Source: Paragonimus skrjabini miyazakii
Taxonomy: Eukaryota > Platyhelminthes > Trematoda > Plagiorchiida > Troglotrematidae
Direction: 5' to 3'
Assembly: GCA_014338405.1 (NCBI GenBank)
Contig: JTDE01001025.1
Location: 38,262 to 102,261, forward strand
DNA length: 64,000 nucleotides
The position numbers were made by a program, and so were the translations under genes. This document shows, one piece after another, positions 24,325 to 35,216 of this stretch (its first letter is position 1; every line of letters starts with the position of its first letter). The notes under the pieces are model-generated. The model was given only the letters and a program-made list of their open reading frames with translations. It had not been told where the DNA came from and searched no databases.

Positions 24325-24868
24325 ATCAGATATGCTGAGGCAAACTATATGCTCGTTACAGAGAGCAGATGACGACGAGTTCCGATGGGGGACAATTCGG
24401 AAACACGCTGCAAGATGGTTCGTGCTGTGAAAATGTCCACTTTCGGTAAAAACCACTGAATTGAGCGCCTCCCTGGAATAAGTCATTTGATATCTCACGG
24501 TCGACAAGTGGCTGATAGTATTGCTATTCCAAGTCCTAATGGATCCAATCATCTTGGAGTCAATTTTTAGAGTAGAGCAAGGTTTTCATGGGTTAGTACT
24601 GCAACACCATCTTTTGTATGTAGTCTCACCACATATGGTTATTTACCGTAGACATATATCGATACACAGCGCTTGTCACGTGACTGAACTTATGTCTATT
24701 TAGAACTTGCAACAGCGTTTATTCTTTTGTTTAATGCTCGTGGGTTTTCTCAAAACGTTGTAACTGAGTAAGTGTAGGCACTTATAATTCAGTTGCTTCT
24801 AACGTTGTTGACACAACAGTGCAATTCGGCGTAAAGTAAGAAACTTGCTAACTAACCGAGTAGAATAG
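24325..24868 (-). repeat. Dispersed repeat R1, minus copy
   Basis: About 510-540 bp is shared in inverted orientation with 38895-39405. Shared stretches include GAACTTGCAACAGCG, CAGCGCTTGTCACGTGACTG and GGTATCAAATGACTTA-like segments. Both copies carry a decayed open frame with WNSNTISHLSTVRYQMTY. No transposase, reverse transcriptase or terminal repeat is recognised. Confidence 0.8.
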
Positions 24869-25429
24869 CGGCTTCTAGGTTTAGTAAGAAAACCTCACCA
24901 GAAAGACGCGTCAGACGTCATGCCTTCGTTTATTATCACGTCATAAGACAAACGAATTCAACCGGAAGTTTGATTCCCGATTTGGCTTGGAGCTTCTTGT
25001 TGACAATGGAACAGTTGATTATGTGGATTTTATTCCTGTCATGTTGCTTACTTCGTGATCGCCTTGAAGCTATTATATCTATACCTTCTGATTTTAACGG
25101 TGGACATTTTGTGAGTAGGGTATACTCAAGTCATAACTTGGTTTATTGCACGAATCATTTAATGTTTGGTTTCATTTGCTTATTTGTTGAATAGTACACA
25201 TCTTTTTTATATAAACACCAGCGCAAAACAGATATGAATATGGATTGCCAAGAACTTTAGGTGTCCGGTATAGAAACTATTGAATTGATTTCAGATTAAA
25301 ATCTTTCCGATGATACTGTTACTTCCATTCACACAGTCCAGTTGATTTTCGTGTTTTGTAGAAGTTTCGTTTTCCAAAATCTAGTTAACGGTTAGCAAGA
25401 CATCTCTAAAACATTTAAACCGAAGATTA

Positions 25430-25612
25430 CTGGTGAGTAGTCGGGGAGTTGGTTAAGTTCAAGTTGAACATCACTCACAATTGATCGCAGATATCGCATC
25501 CCCATAGACTTTCCAGTCGGCTTCTTTTCAAAATGGGCCGACAAGAAAGTCTACGGGGATGCGATAGCTGCGATCAATTGTGAGTGATGTTCAACTTAAA
25601 ATTAAACTGAAG
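25430..25612. repeat. Inverted pair of ribozyme-SINE tails
   Basis: Left arm: TGGTGAGTAGTCGGGG through CACAATTGATCGCAG and TAGACTTTCCAGTCGG. Right arm is its reverse complement through ATCAATTGTGAGTGATGTTC. Both arms lack the ribozyme and tRNA parts. It is an RNA hairpin precursor if transcribed. Confidence 0.85.
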
Positions 25613-28600
25613 AATTAGTGACTTTGAATTCGCCGCTAACGTTGTTAAGCACCAATGATTGACTTTTATTTGAAATATGAACACCAACGGGCGATTGTGA
25701 TGTTCTGTTAGAAAGAACAACCTAGATGTGTTTTCACTAAATTGGACAAAATAATCTGAGGGAGAATATTGTTGAGATATTTCCCTTTGCAATATGAAGT
25801 ATTTCAGAGGAAAACTTTCGGAATCATTACATCAAATGAAGGGAAGTGACCCCTACTTCATCGACAGACTTCTCTATCCAAACATCATCTGCAGTGACAT
25901 TTGGGGGGGGTTGTACATTAAAGCTTCTAACTATATAACTTTCATAATTTTAGAGTCGCTTTGGTTGACGACTTAAGAAATTACCATGTTATGTAAACCT
26001 TGTAGTGGACAAGTGGGTATGCGCTAGACCCTCGTCCACTAACAATTCAAAACGTCTTTCCTGAAGAGCAATCAAAACGTAGTCCCAACAGGCATTGAAT
26101 TACAGAACGCAGCGTGGTTTGGAGACAAACCGCGTATTTCCATCAATGTTTGAAAATATGATAAGTAATTTACTCTAGCTTAGTCTGAGACCAACGGCAG
26201 CAATCAAGAGGAGGAAGAAAAGAAGCGCGAGATGGGCTACAGCCTACTCGGCGACATTCAATAGCGCGCCAGACGAAAAGTGCGTGGAACCTTCGAGTGC
26301 GTTAAACAACGCTCGAAAAGATTCAGGTTAAACGACCTTGAAGAACGGAATAGTAGATGATTCGTTAAAAAAAGGGCAAGCATTCGCTGTGTGCAGTTAG
26401 TTGCACGACTGAAGAAAGTGGCAATGAGTTCATATCAGGCCTCCTATTGCAGGCGTACACAGAATCATGCGTACAGAACAGACAAGCGGGAAAACACGGT
26501 TGCAGCCGGGATCCTTAGAGAAGCCATACGATCTCTGGTCACTACAACCTTCCTGTAAACTGTATAAAAATGAAAATTACCGGATTACTTTTGTGATCAG
26601 CATCAATTGTTGGAGTATAACTTAGAAACCTGATTTACTTCAACACTAGCTGACATAACCGCGTTACAGCGCAAAACAGTCTTGATATCGCGCATTATCT
26701 TACCTGGTACAGAGTAAATATTTGAGCGAACATTAAGCAAAGATGGATTAAGTGTGATAGTACAACGACGTTATAACTTATATCAAAAGGGATCAGAGAC
26801 ACTTAGGCTGCATTTCCAGATCAAACCCACTAACTGCATAAGTTGTTTGAGTAAAATTCCATTTACCCGAAAATGAGCAGTTTTAGGCACGCGTTTTAAG
26901 AGCTATTGCCTGTACACATGAATGGATACTGAATTTCGTATTCTCCAGTATTGGGTGTTGTGAACAGTGATTATTGTATCATTTTGTTTTAGTCTACATA
27001 GAATGTAAACATTTTCAGCTCATTCAAACAAAGTTTGCAGAGAGACAGATCTAGAGCGTTATGTAGTTCATAGTTTTAGAGCGGTATTGTGCAAAAAAAT
27101 TGAAGTTCATTTGTTCTGATTTATTTTATTCAACCAAATGAATATTTCAGTTAATCTAGCACAGTTTATTTCTATGAATGATTGTCACTGAAACTATTTA
27201 TGCAAACACCAACTTCCCTTTCAATGTTTATGTTGTGTGTAAACTATTAGTTTATTTCTTAAATTCGCTTCTCTTAAAGAAACTTCTTGACATTGTACTT
27301 AGACAATATCATCAAAAATACTGCTCTTCGGCAAATTTGAAAGACTCATTGGCGAACTGAGATAGTCTGTAATCGTCAAAATTATCTGGTGTTCTGATAT
27401 TTTGTTTTGGTTAATTGATACTCACCAGTAGGAACCAGTTTTTACTGACTTCAAAACAATTAACCATAAACCAGAAAACATTATGCGGCAACTTTCCACA
27501 TATTTATTAACCGCCACTTTTTCTCATAAATTTTTTTAGAGTACATTTTTGTTTAGAAATTTCTACAATATTCCTACTGTTGTTCTGCAAGGTAGATGCT
27601 GTAGATCATTTGTTGACTTATTCGATCACGTGTCTAATTGTAATTTTTTCAGTATAGACTTAACTTACTGCAAAGTTCAGTGAATTTTTGATCAGACTAA
27701 TGTTTTTTTCTTTGCATAAGTAGAAAACTCCCACTGTCCGCCTGCAAGTAAAGTTTGAGTGAATTCCAGGATGCAGAATGATTGAATTCAATTCATTTGT
27801 GAAGAAACTGTTTGAGTGAAGTCCTGCTACCTTTTAAAGTCTTACTGAACAGTAGAAAAGCATATTTGTCACTTAAAAACAGAAGTGATTTTAATCAGTT
27901 TGGGTTTCTGTTATACTCAACCTGTCAACAAGAACAGCATGCTCTTATACCGTACGCACCGTACAAACCTAACCACGAAATGGTACCTATAGCTTACAAG
28001 TTCCGCAGTGGACTGCGTTTTCAGTAAAATGAGTTTTCTTCTACCATTTATCAAAAATGTTTAATTACTAGCAAAGAAACTTTCTGACCTAAGTGATCTC
28101 ATTCATTTCCGTCTAGATGCACGGCTGGATATAAACATGTTGTGAGGAACACGGGGAATTGGAAAATGTGGCTCTAAGACCAGATGGCTTCTCACTGTAA
28201 CATCTAGACCAGATGGTCAATCACCAAACTTAGAAACTGGTATTTCCATCCAAATTAATGACATTAAGCGTCCCACAAATCAAAAAGTGTTTGAGTATAC
28301 ACCAGACACATAAATCTCAAATGTATCCAGTTTACATCAAGGTCTTAGTTACAAATCATTCAATCTCGCCAATCACCACCCACGTTAAACTCAACCGTGT
28401 CATCGTTCACTTAGAAAAATCGGCTACTTTTATTCTCAACCGCGGTTGCCAATATAGCAGACCGGAGGTTTTACATTTCTGATAAGATATGTGATTGCGC
28501 CAACATTAACTACGCAATGACACTTTGTTTACTTAGTATTGTAAATCGTCCAACGATAATAAAAGCTGATTTGAACACATTTTCTACCAAAAGACCTCAG

Positions 28601-29648
28601 ATCTATTCAGTTTGTCATTGTGCACCTATACCATACGATTTTCAGCAAAACGAATCACCAAACACTAACCGGATATTATAATAATACACTATAACGTAAA
28701 CAATGCAAAACGTAGAAGTCCCGCGGTAACACAACTAAATGAATGCCTGCGCAAAATTCAAAACGCGTTACGATTCGAGACTTTGAAATAACGTTGATTT
28801 CTGCTTTGATATTTCATGTTCATTCAGAGGGTTCTACATTTGTGCTGATCGATTCTTTTCTTCAAAACCAAAAAGGTGGGATGAAAGAAAAAGACTGCTC
28901 ACAAATGTGAAAAACAACTAAACTTCTTTTAAGATTCTGTGAACACTTCAATAACTTCAAACTGATCTGATTTGTTGGTTATTCTCAATTTTCTCCAAAC
29001 ACTGCACACTTGCACTGTTCTAACAATTGGTTGCTTCATTACAACATATCTCTACGTGGTTGACGATTGTTGGAGGACTGCACTGATTAATAGTGTTCGT
29101 GAATAGGGTCTTCCAGACTATATTCACCAATATTTAACTCCGTAAGATTGAAAGTGTTTGATAAACGCATTTCCTCAACAATGTCTACCTACTTCATCGG
29201 TATTGGTCCTTTTCGGCGTGCTCATTAAAGTTCAAGCTCGCTTTGAAATCAAACTTGCTTTGATAACATAAGATAACGAACATAAAGGCATTCATATGTT
29301 TTTTGACTTATATCTCTGTATGGTGCACAGTATGACTGGTACGGATCAAAATTGCGGAAACTGAAGGATATTTATAAACCACACGAAGGTTAGAAGCTGG
29401 AATCAACTATTGGGAATCTGTACATGTACTGTGCGAAACGGTTTAACAAAGTGACAACTCTCAGCAAATGTGCAAACATATCAGTTGTCTGAACTACTGT
29501 TTGTGTTCGTGGTAGAGTAGAATTTGTAATGATTATTTGGGAATGAACAACTTCAAGGGCCTCCTCGGTTTTCAACTTTATAAAACGAAAAAGATTTTGT
29601 CAACAACTATTTTACTCAGAGGTATTCAAATAACAGTTTAATTAACAG
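25613..29648. other. Intronic or intergenic stretch; weak exon candidates only
   Basis: A GC-richer block at 26190-26560 has an open minus-strand reading with FRALFNALEGSTHFSSGALL and a hydrophobic follow-on after a stop, possibly a retroelement relic. A + exon candidate at about 27020-27061 follows ACATTTTCAG and reads HSNKVCRETDLERY. Open frames at 27812 and 28258 are unassigned. Confidence 0.3.
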
Positions 29649-30488
29649 AACACGATGTGGATACTTCAATAACGATGCAATCGTGTCGCTCGACTACCAA
29701 CTTCGATATTCCTGAAGTGGGTCTCCCTCCGTTTGTTCTGTTCTCAATCACTATAGGTAAAACGATACTTCAAGAAAAAGAATTATATCTTTGAATCACA
29801 CAGATTCTGCTGCTTTGAATAAACTTCTTCCTAAAAATCTCTAGCTCAATACTGTCGCAACGCGATTTTTATGAACTGAACGGATCAAAGTGTAAAAATG
29901 TTCCGTTTTTGTTCGCTCAAGGCAAACATTACCAGTTATTTTTGGAGCCACATGAGAAGTAATATCGTTGCAACGTGTCTTCCCTCAAAGAGCTAGCATC
30001 CATTTACTCAAAATTGATTCGCCATAATGAGCTCTAGTCACCTAGCGTAAATTATGTGCTCATGTAAATTAAAAGGCGTGGTTTCTGAGTTCCACGTAAA
30101 ATCATTTTACACGTTTCGTTACTTCTAAACACTGACCGAATACTGAATAAACCCTCTTCATCGCTTTTTCCATTAGTTTAAAATGAATCCTAAGCTCTTT
30201 AAAAGATTAACTTGTTTTTTTTGTCCGATAAAGCGATATCAAACTTAAATAATTCAACGTTGAATTATATTTTGCAGCAGTGCGCTGACAAATTCCCTCA
30301 GCATTAAAATCTTCAGTTATTCACAGACCTATCTGAGTCAATATGCGATATTGTAACACGATTAACTTCATTTTCTCATAGGCTCGTACCCAAGTGTGGA
30401 TTATTCAAAGATCTCTGATCCAATGTGGATGTCGGTCAATTATGAATTGTGCGCTGTAGAGCTCACTGAGCCGCCGAGTATGCAGTAG
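29649..30488 (+). CDS. 3' end of an uncharacterised gene, two phase-matched exons
   Basis: Exon 29649-29756 (acceptor TTTAATTAACAG, donor ATAG|GTAAAA, exit phase 1) joins 30382-30488 (acceptor TTTCTCATAG) to give a continuous frame. It includes STTNFDIPEVGLPPFVLFSI and then DYSKISDPMWMSVNYELC, ending VELTEPPSMQ and TAG. Codons at the join complete a glycine. The product is not recognised; there is no obvious membrane helix beyond the short hydrophobic LPPFVLFSITIG. It ends about 1.4 kb from the convergent TGF-beta-like gene on minus. It could be the terminus of the + gene with exons from 9436 onward or a separate gene. An ATG lies within the first exon, so a short gene starting there is also possible. 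Confidence 0.55.
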
Positions 30489-31862
30489 TATAGACTCTTT
30501 TGTTACCCTGGATACACATCACAGAATTCGTAATCTTCCAGTGTACTTTTTCAATTGTCGCACCTAATGTAGTGTTTTATATTCATTTTTGTTGATACTT
30601 AATATGTAATGACACATGTGGATGATTTTCTAGCCTTTCAGACTGTATAAAACTAACCGCTATCTCAGTGTTTACGCCCCATGGATTCCATTAAATCGTT
30701 TGGACTGCATTACGTGATGTGTGGTCTGGATTTCATGAACAAAATTTCTCTGAGTTAAATCTGAAATGATCTAACGTCGTTGAAGTTGTTTTATTCGTAA
30801 TTAATTTGATGGGTCTGTGTTTCTTTTTGAATTGATTCAACTGAGAGGGAAAGAAATTTTATTTGTGACAATATTTTTAATTCACATCACTTTTATTCTT
30901 TTGGTTTTGCATTTGTCTTGATCATCTAACCTTGGGATATTTAAATTCTTGTTTTCTCTCTCAGTCAATACTGATTAGGGAGGGCAGTGTTAGATCTATT
31001 TCGATTCGACTGAAGTTTGCCTGATCAGTAGTCCATAATTGTCCAGTTGGCCTTGAAGTCTTACAAATTAAGTCATGTTTGACTATACAATTTTCCCAGT
31101 GATCTGAGATGTGAGCACTCCGGGACAACTAACAAACCTACTATCTGTTCTGCCGGACAATTTATGTTAGTATTCAAGATGTACAACCATGGAAGAAAAA
31201 CAGGGATAAACTTGGACATCTCGGGGAAAGAAAACTTATCGTCCATTTTCTCCAAACTTTTTCTTCATGTGTAGCAATCCCATTGTGTGTAATAACATGG
31301 AAGCAAAACACACGGGTTTATCGTTCTCATCCTAATCATGTGCAACACTTACACAACATCTAGAGATCTTCGGATGTGTCTGTCAATGTATTTCATTGTG
31401 AGTAACCCTCGTGTTTATACAAACATTTTATTGACAAACCATTCTGACATGTTTAAGAGTTCAATGCTGGCATGTATGTTGCAGACCACTAGGCATTTTT
31501 GACCTTCAGTTTCCTTGAATAACAAAACTTATTTCTCAAACAACAATGAGCACGACGTGTGTAAGCTACTGGTTGTCTTTTACCTCTCAAATAACCTTTG
31601 CATATATCAATTTGATTTACTTTCAGTGTTTGGTATTTTATATCAGACGATACATTATATGAAATACCATGTACCTTGACATTAATTATTCAAGACAATA
31701 GATTCTAGGAAGATGAGAAATGCTTCGAACATCTTATTTAAAGGTTTATTACATGCTTCGACCAACTAATTTAGTATTTGTTACCATACAGATAATCACA
31801 AACATATGAAACACCCCAGTCGGAATAGTAAGCATGTTAGAAATTGGTGAGTGAAAGGTCAT

Positions 31863-31880
31863 TTTATTGAACCATTTATT
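31863..31880 (-). terminator. Polyadenylation signals of the TGF-beta-like gene
   Basis: Two AATAAA hexamers on minus (31880-31875 and 31868-31863) lie 55-75 nt after the stop codon at 31936, a normal distance for a short 3' UTR. Confidence 0.65.
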
Positions 31881-31935
31881 GCAACACTTTACAACTGTGA
31901 CCTTATCGATCACTGTAACCGCGAGCCAATTTGAT

Positions 31936-32150
31936 TTAACCACAAGCGCAACTCATTTTGACCGCTTTTTGTAGAGTATCGGTAACTAGTAAATTATCTT
32001 TAGTCTTGTACACAATTGTAAATGGACTGGTTTCGTTAGCTGCACAACATGGCATAGAGTCGTACAAAATCTCACGTTCCTTGTCGTTTAAGCCGGCAAA
32101 ATATCGATTGAGTAGAAGACTATGCGTATTGTCCCTTGGAATGTAGACAC
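31936..32150 (-). CDS. TGF-beta superfamily ligand, last exon (C-terminal half of the mature domain)
   Basis: On minus, acceptor TTTTTTATTCCAG is followed by a frame continuing from 34472 in phase 1. It encodes 70 residues including EREILYDSMPCCAANETSPF and ending KAVKMSCACG with a TAA stop. The Cys-Cys pair and the terminal C-x-C ending one residue before the stop are the signature of the cystine-knot growth factor fold: CC carries the intermolecular disulfide position and the last two cysteines close the knot. TIVYKTKDN and the preceding hydrophobic residues fit the finger-2 beta strands. It joins with the exon at 34472-35214 to complete the ligand. Polyadenylation signals follow. Confidence 0.9.
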
Positions 32151-32865
32151 CTGGAATAAAAAAGTAAAAGAGTTAGCATACATTTTGACAATATATTAGC
32201 ACGGTAATTAGACGCAGCAAACGAGTAATTTCGTAAAGCAATGAGCTCTATACTACGAATAGAATAAGCCTGATCAGTTATTTTATAATGAAATTTAATT
32301 TGTTGAATAAATTGAAAATCATCAAGAAATATGTGATTACTGATGAGAAGTATAAGGTTCCGGTTTATAATAAATACAGAATATATAAAAAAACACTAGT
32401 AACATATTTCATTGAGAGCTAGACTTCAGTGTTGTGTCCCGTTTTGACTGGGATTTATTGATATGTCCATGGAAGGGGGGTTGACGGTTGCAATTAATCC
32501 TGACTAGTGTTCAGTTCATTCAAAATTATAGCTGAAAAAGTATTGACCTAGCGCATATTTTTAACACACTCAACTGACTGAATTGTAACATTATCATAAT
32601 GTTCTATAGTCTGCAGACTGTTAAACGTGAAAAAAAACAACCATAGCTTAAAACATCAAACCGTTCTGGGGCAGTCTTAATCATATCTCTAATCTACAGT
32701 CATTAGCTAGATCGCAAAACATCGCGTTTGTGTAAAAACAACTGTTTACAGAGATCCTATTTTCACCTTTGAGTTTCTTTAATGCACGGTGTACTAGATT
32801 TTAAGAACACCTATTCTTTTGGCCTACCCGGGTGACATATTTATACATATATAGGTTGAACTGTG

Positions 32866-33150
32866 TCTTCTCTCAAGGAGATCGGGCAACCTGATCATTA
32901 CTCACAAGCGAAAGTGGTTGAGTGTTCACATATGATAATTCAGTCGTGCCTAATGTGAGGGCAATGGCGCAGTGGAAGCACGGTTGCCTCATGAACAGCC
33001 TGTCCGTGGTTCAAATCCCGGCATTACTGACGACCTCTAATGCGAGCGAAACTCGGGTCTAGTGCTTCTTTCCCAAAGGGGCCGGCTGAATAGTCTATGG
33101 GAATGCGACAGCTGCGATCAGTTGCAGGTGATGTTTAATCTATATATGTA
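32866..33150 (+). mobile_element. tRNA-derived ribozyme-SINE (family 1), plus orientation, inside the TGF-beta intron
   Basis: It carries the 5' body from GGAGATCGGGCAACCTGATC, an A box TGGCGCAGTGGAAGCACG (32965-32982), a B box GTGGTTCAAATCCCGGC (33006-33022), a hammerhead (33021-33065), and a 3' part with GCGACAGCTGCGATCAGTTG. It lies antisense to the host gene. The promoter boxes are better preserved than in the minus-strand copies. Confidence 0.85.
33021..33065 (+). ncRNA. Hammerhead ribozyme, weakened stem II
   Basis: CTGACGA (33027-33033), GAAA (33048-33051), GTC (33057-33059) and stem I GCATTA/TAGTGC (one wobble) are intact. Stem II is CTC/GAG only, with a C-C mismatch at its base. Core bases are complete, but folding may be less stable. 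Confidence 0.75.
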
Positions 33151-34184
33151 TATTAAACTTGTCACGATTATTAGTCAATAGTGTGGCCTTTTAGTCACTG
33201 CAGTTTGATTGTGTGTTGTGTTAAGGCAGACACAAAAACATTAAGATTGGTTGCTTACTATCCCAATCCGAACTAGATGTTGCTGAGCAAGTTCGAAACT
33301 ATTTTCAACAGATAGATTTTCAACAGGTACTATTTTCAATAATCCAAGTTTGGACGCAATGAGCAACAATTTAGAATGTGTGTGGACAGTTACGTCGATG
33401 GACTTGAAAGATGGTTGGTTGTACCTACTGACCGAGTTTCAGTTGTTCGACGGGTTACATTCATATACTTTTTTGAGTGAAGTTACGTCGTGAAAGGAAA
33501 CATTATACTTGAATTTTGTCGGCATCAGAGCTTATGTTTGTTGCATTCTTAGAGCACAATTGAGATGGCAATTGCGGTTTCATCTCTTGCGGGGCTGCAC
33601 TGGGCAATACACACGTGTTCTCGTATCCAATCGGACCGCAATTTTACGTCAAAAATTTAAATGGAACCCCACTCTGAGTAATAATTCTGACTAGTTCAAC
33701 GAGTATCAACGTTTGAGTACAGTTTTCTATTTTTAGAAGTGTTCATCCGCAGAGACCTCTGAGGTATGAATTCTGCGATAAAACGTAGGTCTGGTTTAGT
33801 TCACACTAGGTGTGTCCATATGACATACTCCATGCACTTTGTTTAGACATAAAGTTTGGAGCCGTTTTCTACGAAGCAGAGGCAAACATGTCTAGTGCTC
33901 AAACTTGCGTAGCCATATACCTTAATTTTAGCTTATAAACTGCACCAAGTGGAAGGTTAACGTTGTGAAAGATAGACAGAATTTAAACCAACTGGAATTT
34001 TAATTTCCTTGTGTATGTTTTACTATGTTTTTTTTCGACAAACCGGCCTAATGGTGACATACAATTCCATGTGAAAAATCAGAAGTTATGCCTATGTCAT
34101 ACATAATTCAAGCGAGGATTCTGTTATGATTTCTCAAAGACTCAATAGTATGGAAAATTCAGCAGTTTAAAGGAAAACCACATG

Positions 34185-34420
34185 GAAAAATCTAGAGCTT
34201 GATAGAATTTGAACCGACGACAGAAACAGCATATCCGAACGCACGTAAGTGCTCATTAGTTGAGGTTCAAAGCCACAATGGTAGCTCAAAAATTCCCCAT
34301 TTGCAGCTCTCAGAATATGATTTTTGGGCTTAGCTTGTAGGGTGCTTGTCAGTGTTTGGATGCGCTGTTTCTGTCGTAGGTTTGAATCTAGCCGAAGCTC
34401 AACTGTTTGTATTTGTGTCT
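34185..34420. repeat. Inverted pair of family 2 tRNA-SINEs in the TGF-beta intron
   Basis: Minus copy 34185-34290 (AATTTGAACCGACGACAGAA) and plus copy 34320-34420 (GTCGTAGGTTTGAATCTAGC) face each other. They lie immediately 3' of the upstream TGF-beta exon's donor, so the exon's open frame appears to run on into SINE sequence unless the intron is removed. Confidence 0.75.
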
Positions 34421-34471
34421 CATTACAGTAAATGTCTCCCACTAAAGTATCGTACACCCCCGTTTGCTTAC

Positions 34472-35214
34472 CAATACATCGTCCGTGACACAGATTGATG
34501 GGTAGATGATGTGGGAAGATGATGAAACGAAGCATATCGTTTTGGTCTATTTGTTGTTTGTTCAAAGTGAAACGAAACAGGCAACATCTTGTGTGGCGCA
34601 CATTCGGATCGAGAAAACTTGGACAATCGTTATTTGGAGGTGGAGTGGATCGTTTCTGAACACGCCGACCACCGTACAGTTTGACCAATTCAATTGTAGA
34701 CCGTGTATAAAGTTCGAGAACCGCTTGTGTTTCTGGAAGCAGAATTAGGTTACTGAATGCAGGGTGTGTGTATAGACGCCAGGAATCATGGCTGAACCGA
34801 CAATCTTGATCTAGACAATTCATTTTAAAAATGAGTGGAAATGAGCTGACGTTTTTGTGACGTTGCAGGTCCATGATCAATTCAGTTACATCCCAACGAA
34901 CTTCCTGTTTGTGCATGCGGTTGGCTGCGTATGTCCCAAAAAGATGGGAACTGTTGTCCAATTCAAAGATCTTCTGCTCAGACTGTTTTTCCCGTGAATC
35001 TACGGCGTACGCGGTTAGAGCAAGCTTCGTTGGATCGATCCATGGGACCAAAAGCGTCGATAGCCAACTAAATACGACCGGATTATTTCGAGGAAAATCG
35101 ATCCGCTTCCGGATTATCAAACACGCCTGAGTTTGTTCGGTTTCAGACGTACGACATTGACCTGCGTGAAGTACACATGGTAATAGGAAAAATATGTTCG
35201 TCAGTTTACTGCTA
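34472..35214 (-). CDS. TGF-beta superfamily ligand (activin/inhibin-like), prodomain and N-terminal half of mature domain
   Basis: On minus, a poly-T acceptor ending TTCCAG opens a 247-codon exon that ends ATTG|GTAAGC in phase 1. It starts with a hydrophobic run NIFFLLPCVLHAGQC, probably the end of a signal peptide whose ATG is in an upstream exon not identified. A prodomain of about 165 residues follows, with FELDNSSHLFGTY and DVTELIMDLQRHKNVSSF. Then a dibasic site RRVQKRS, fitting furin cleavage, releases the mature ligand, which begins with DCPSF, then RHTRCCLFRF and INLCHGRC. With the exon at 31936-32150 the mature chain is about 130 residues with nine cysteines, the activin/TGF-beta rather than BMP pattern. 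The usual WNDWI tryptophans are absent. Such ligands are secreted dimers that signal through serine/threonine kinase receptors and Smads. The intron is 2321 bp and filled with SINEs. Confidence 0.88.
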
Positions 35215-35216
35215 CT

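Noticed and set aside
34167..34471. Open frame continuing the TGF-beta exon to a stop at 34167
   Set aside because: A consensus donor GTAAGC lies at 34471, the rest translates SINE sequence, and the true C-terminus is found in phase at 31936-32150.
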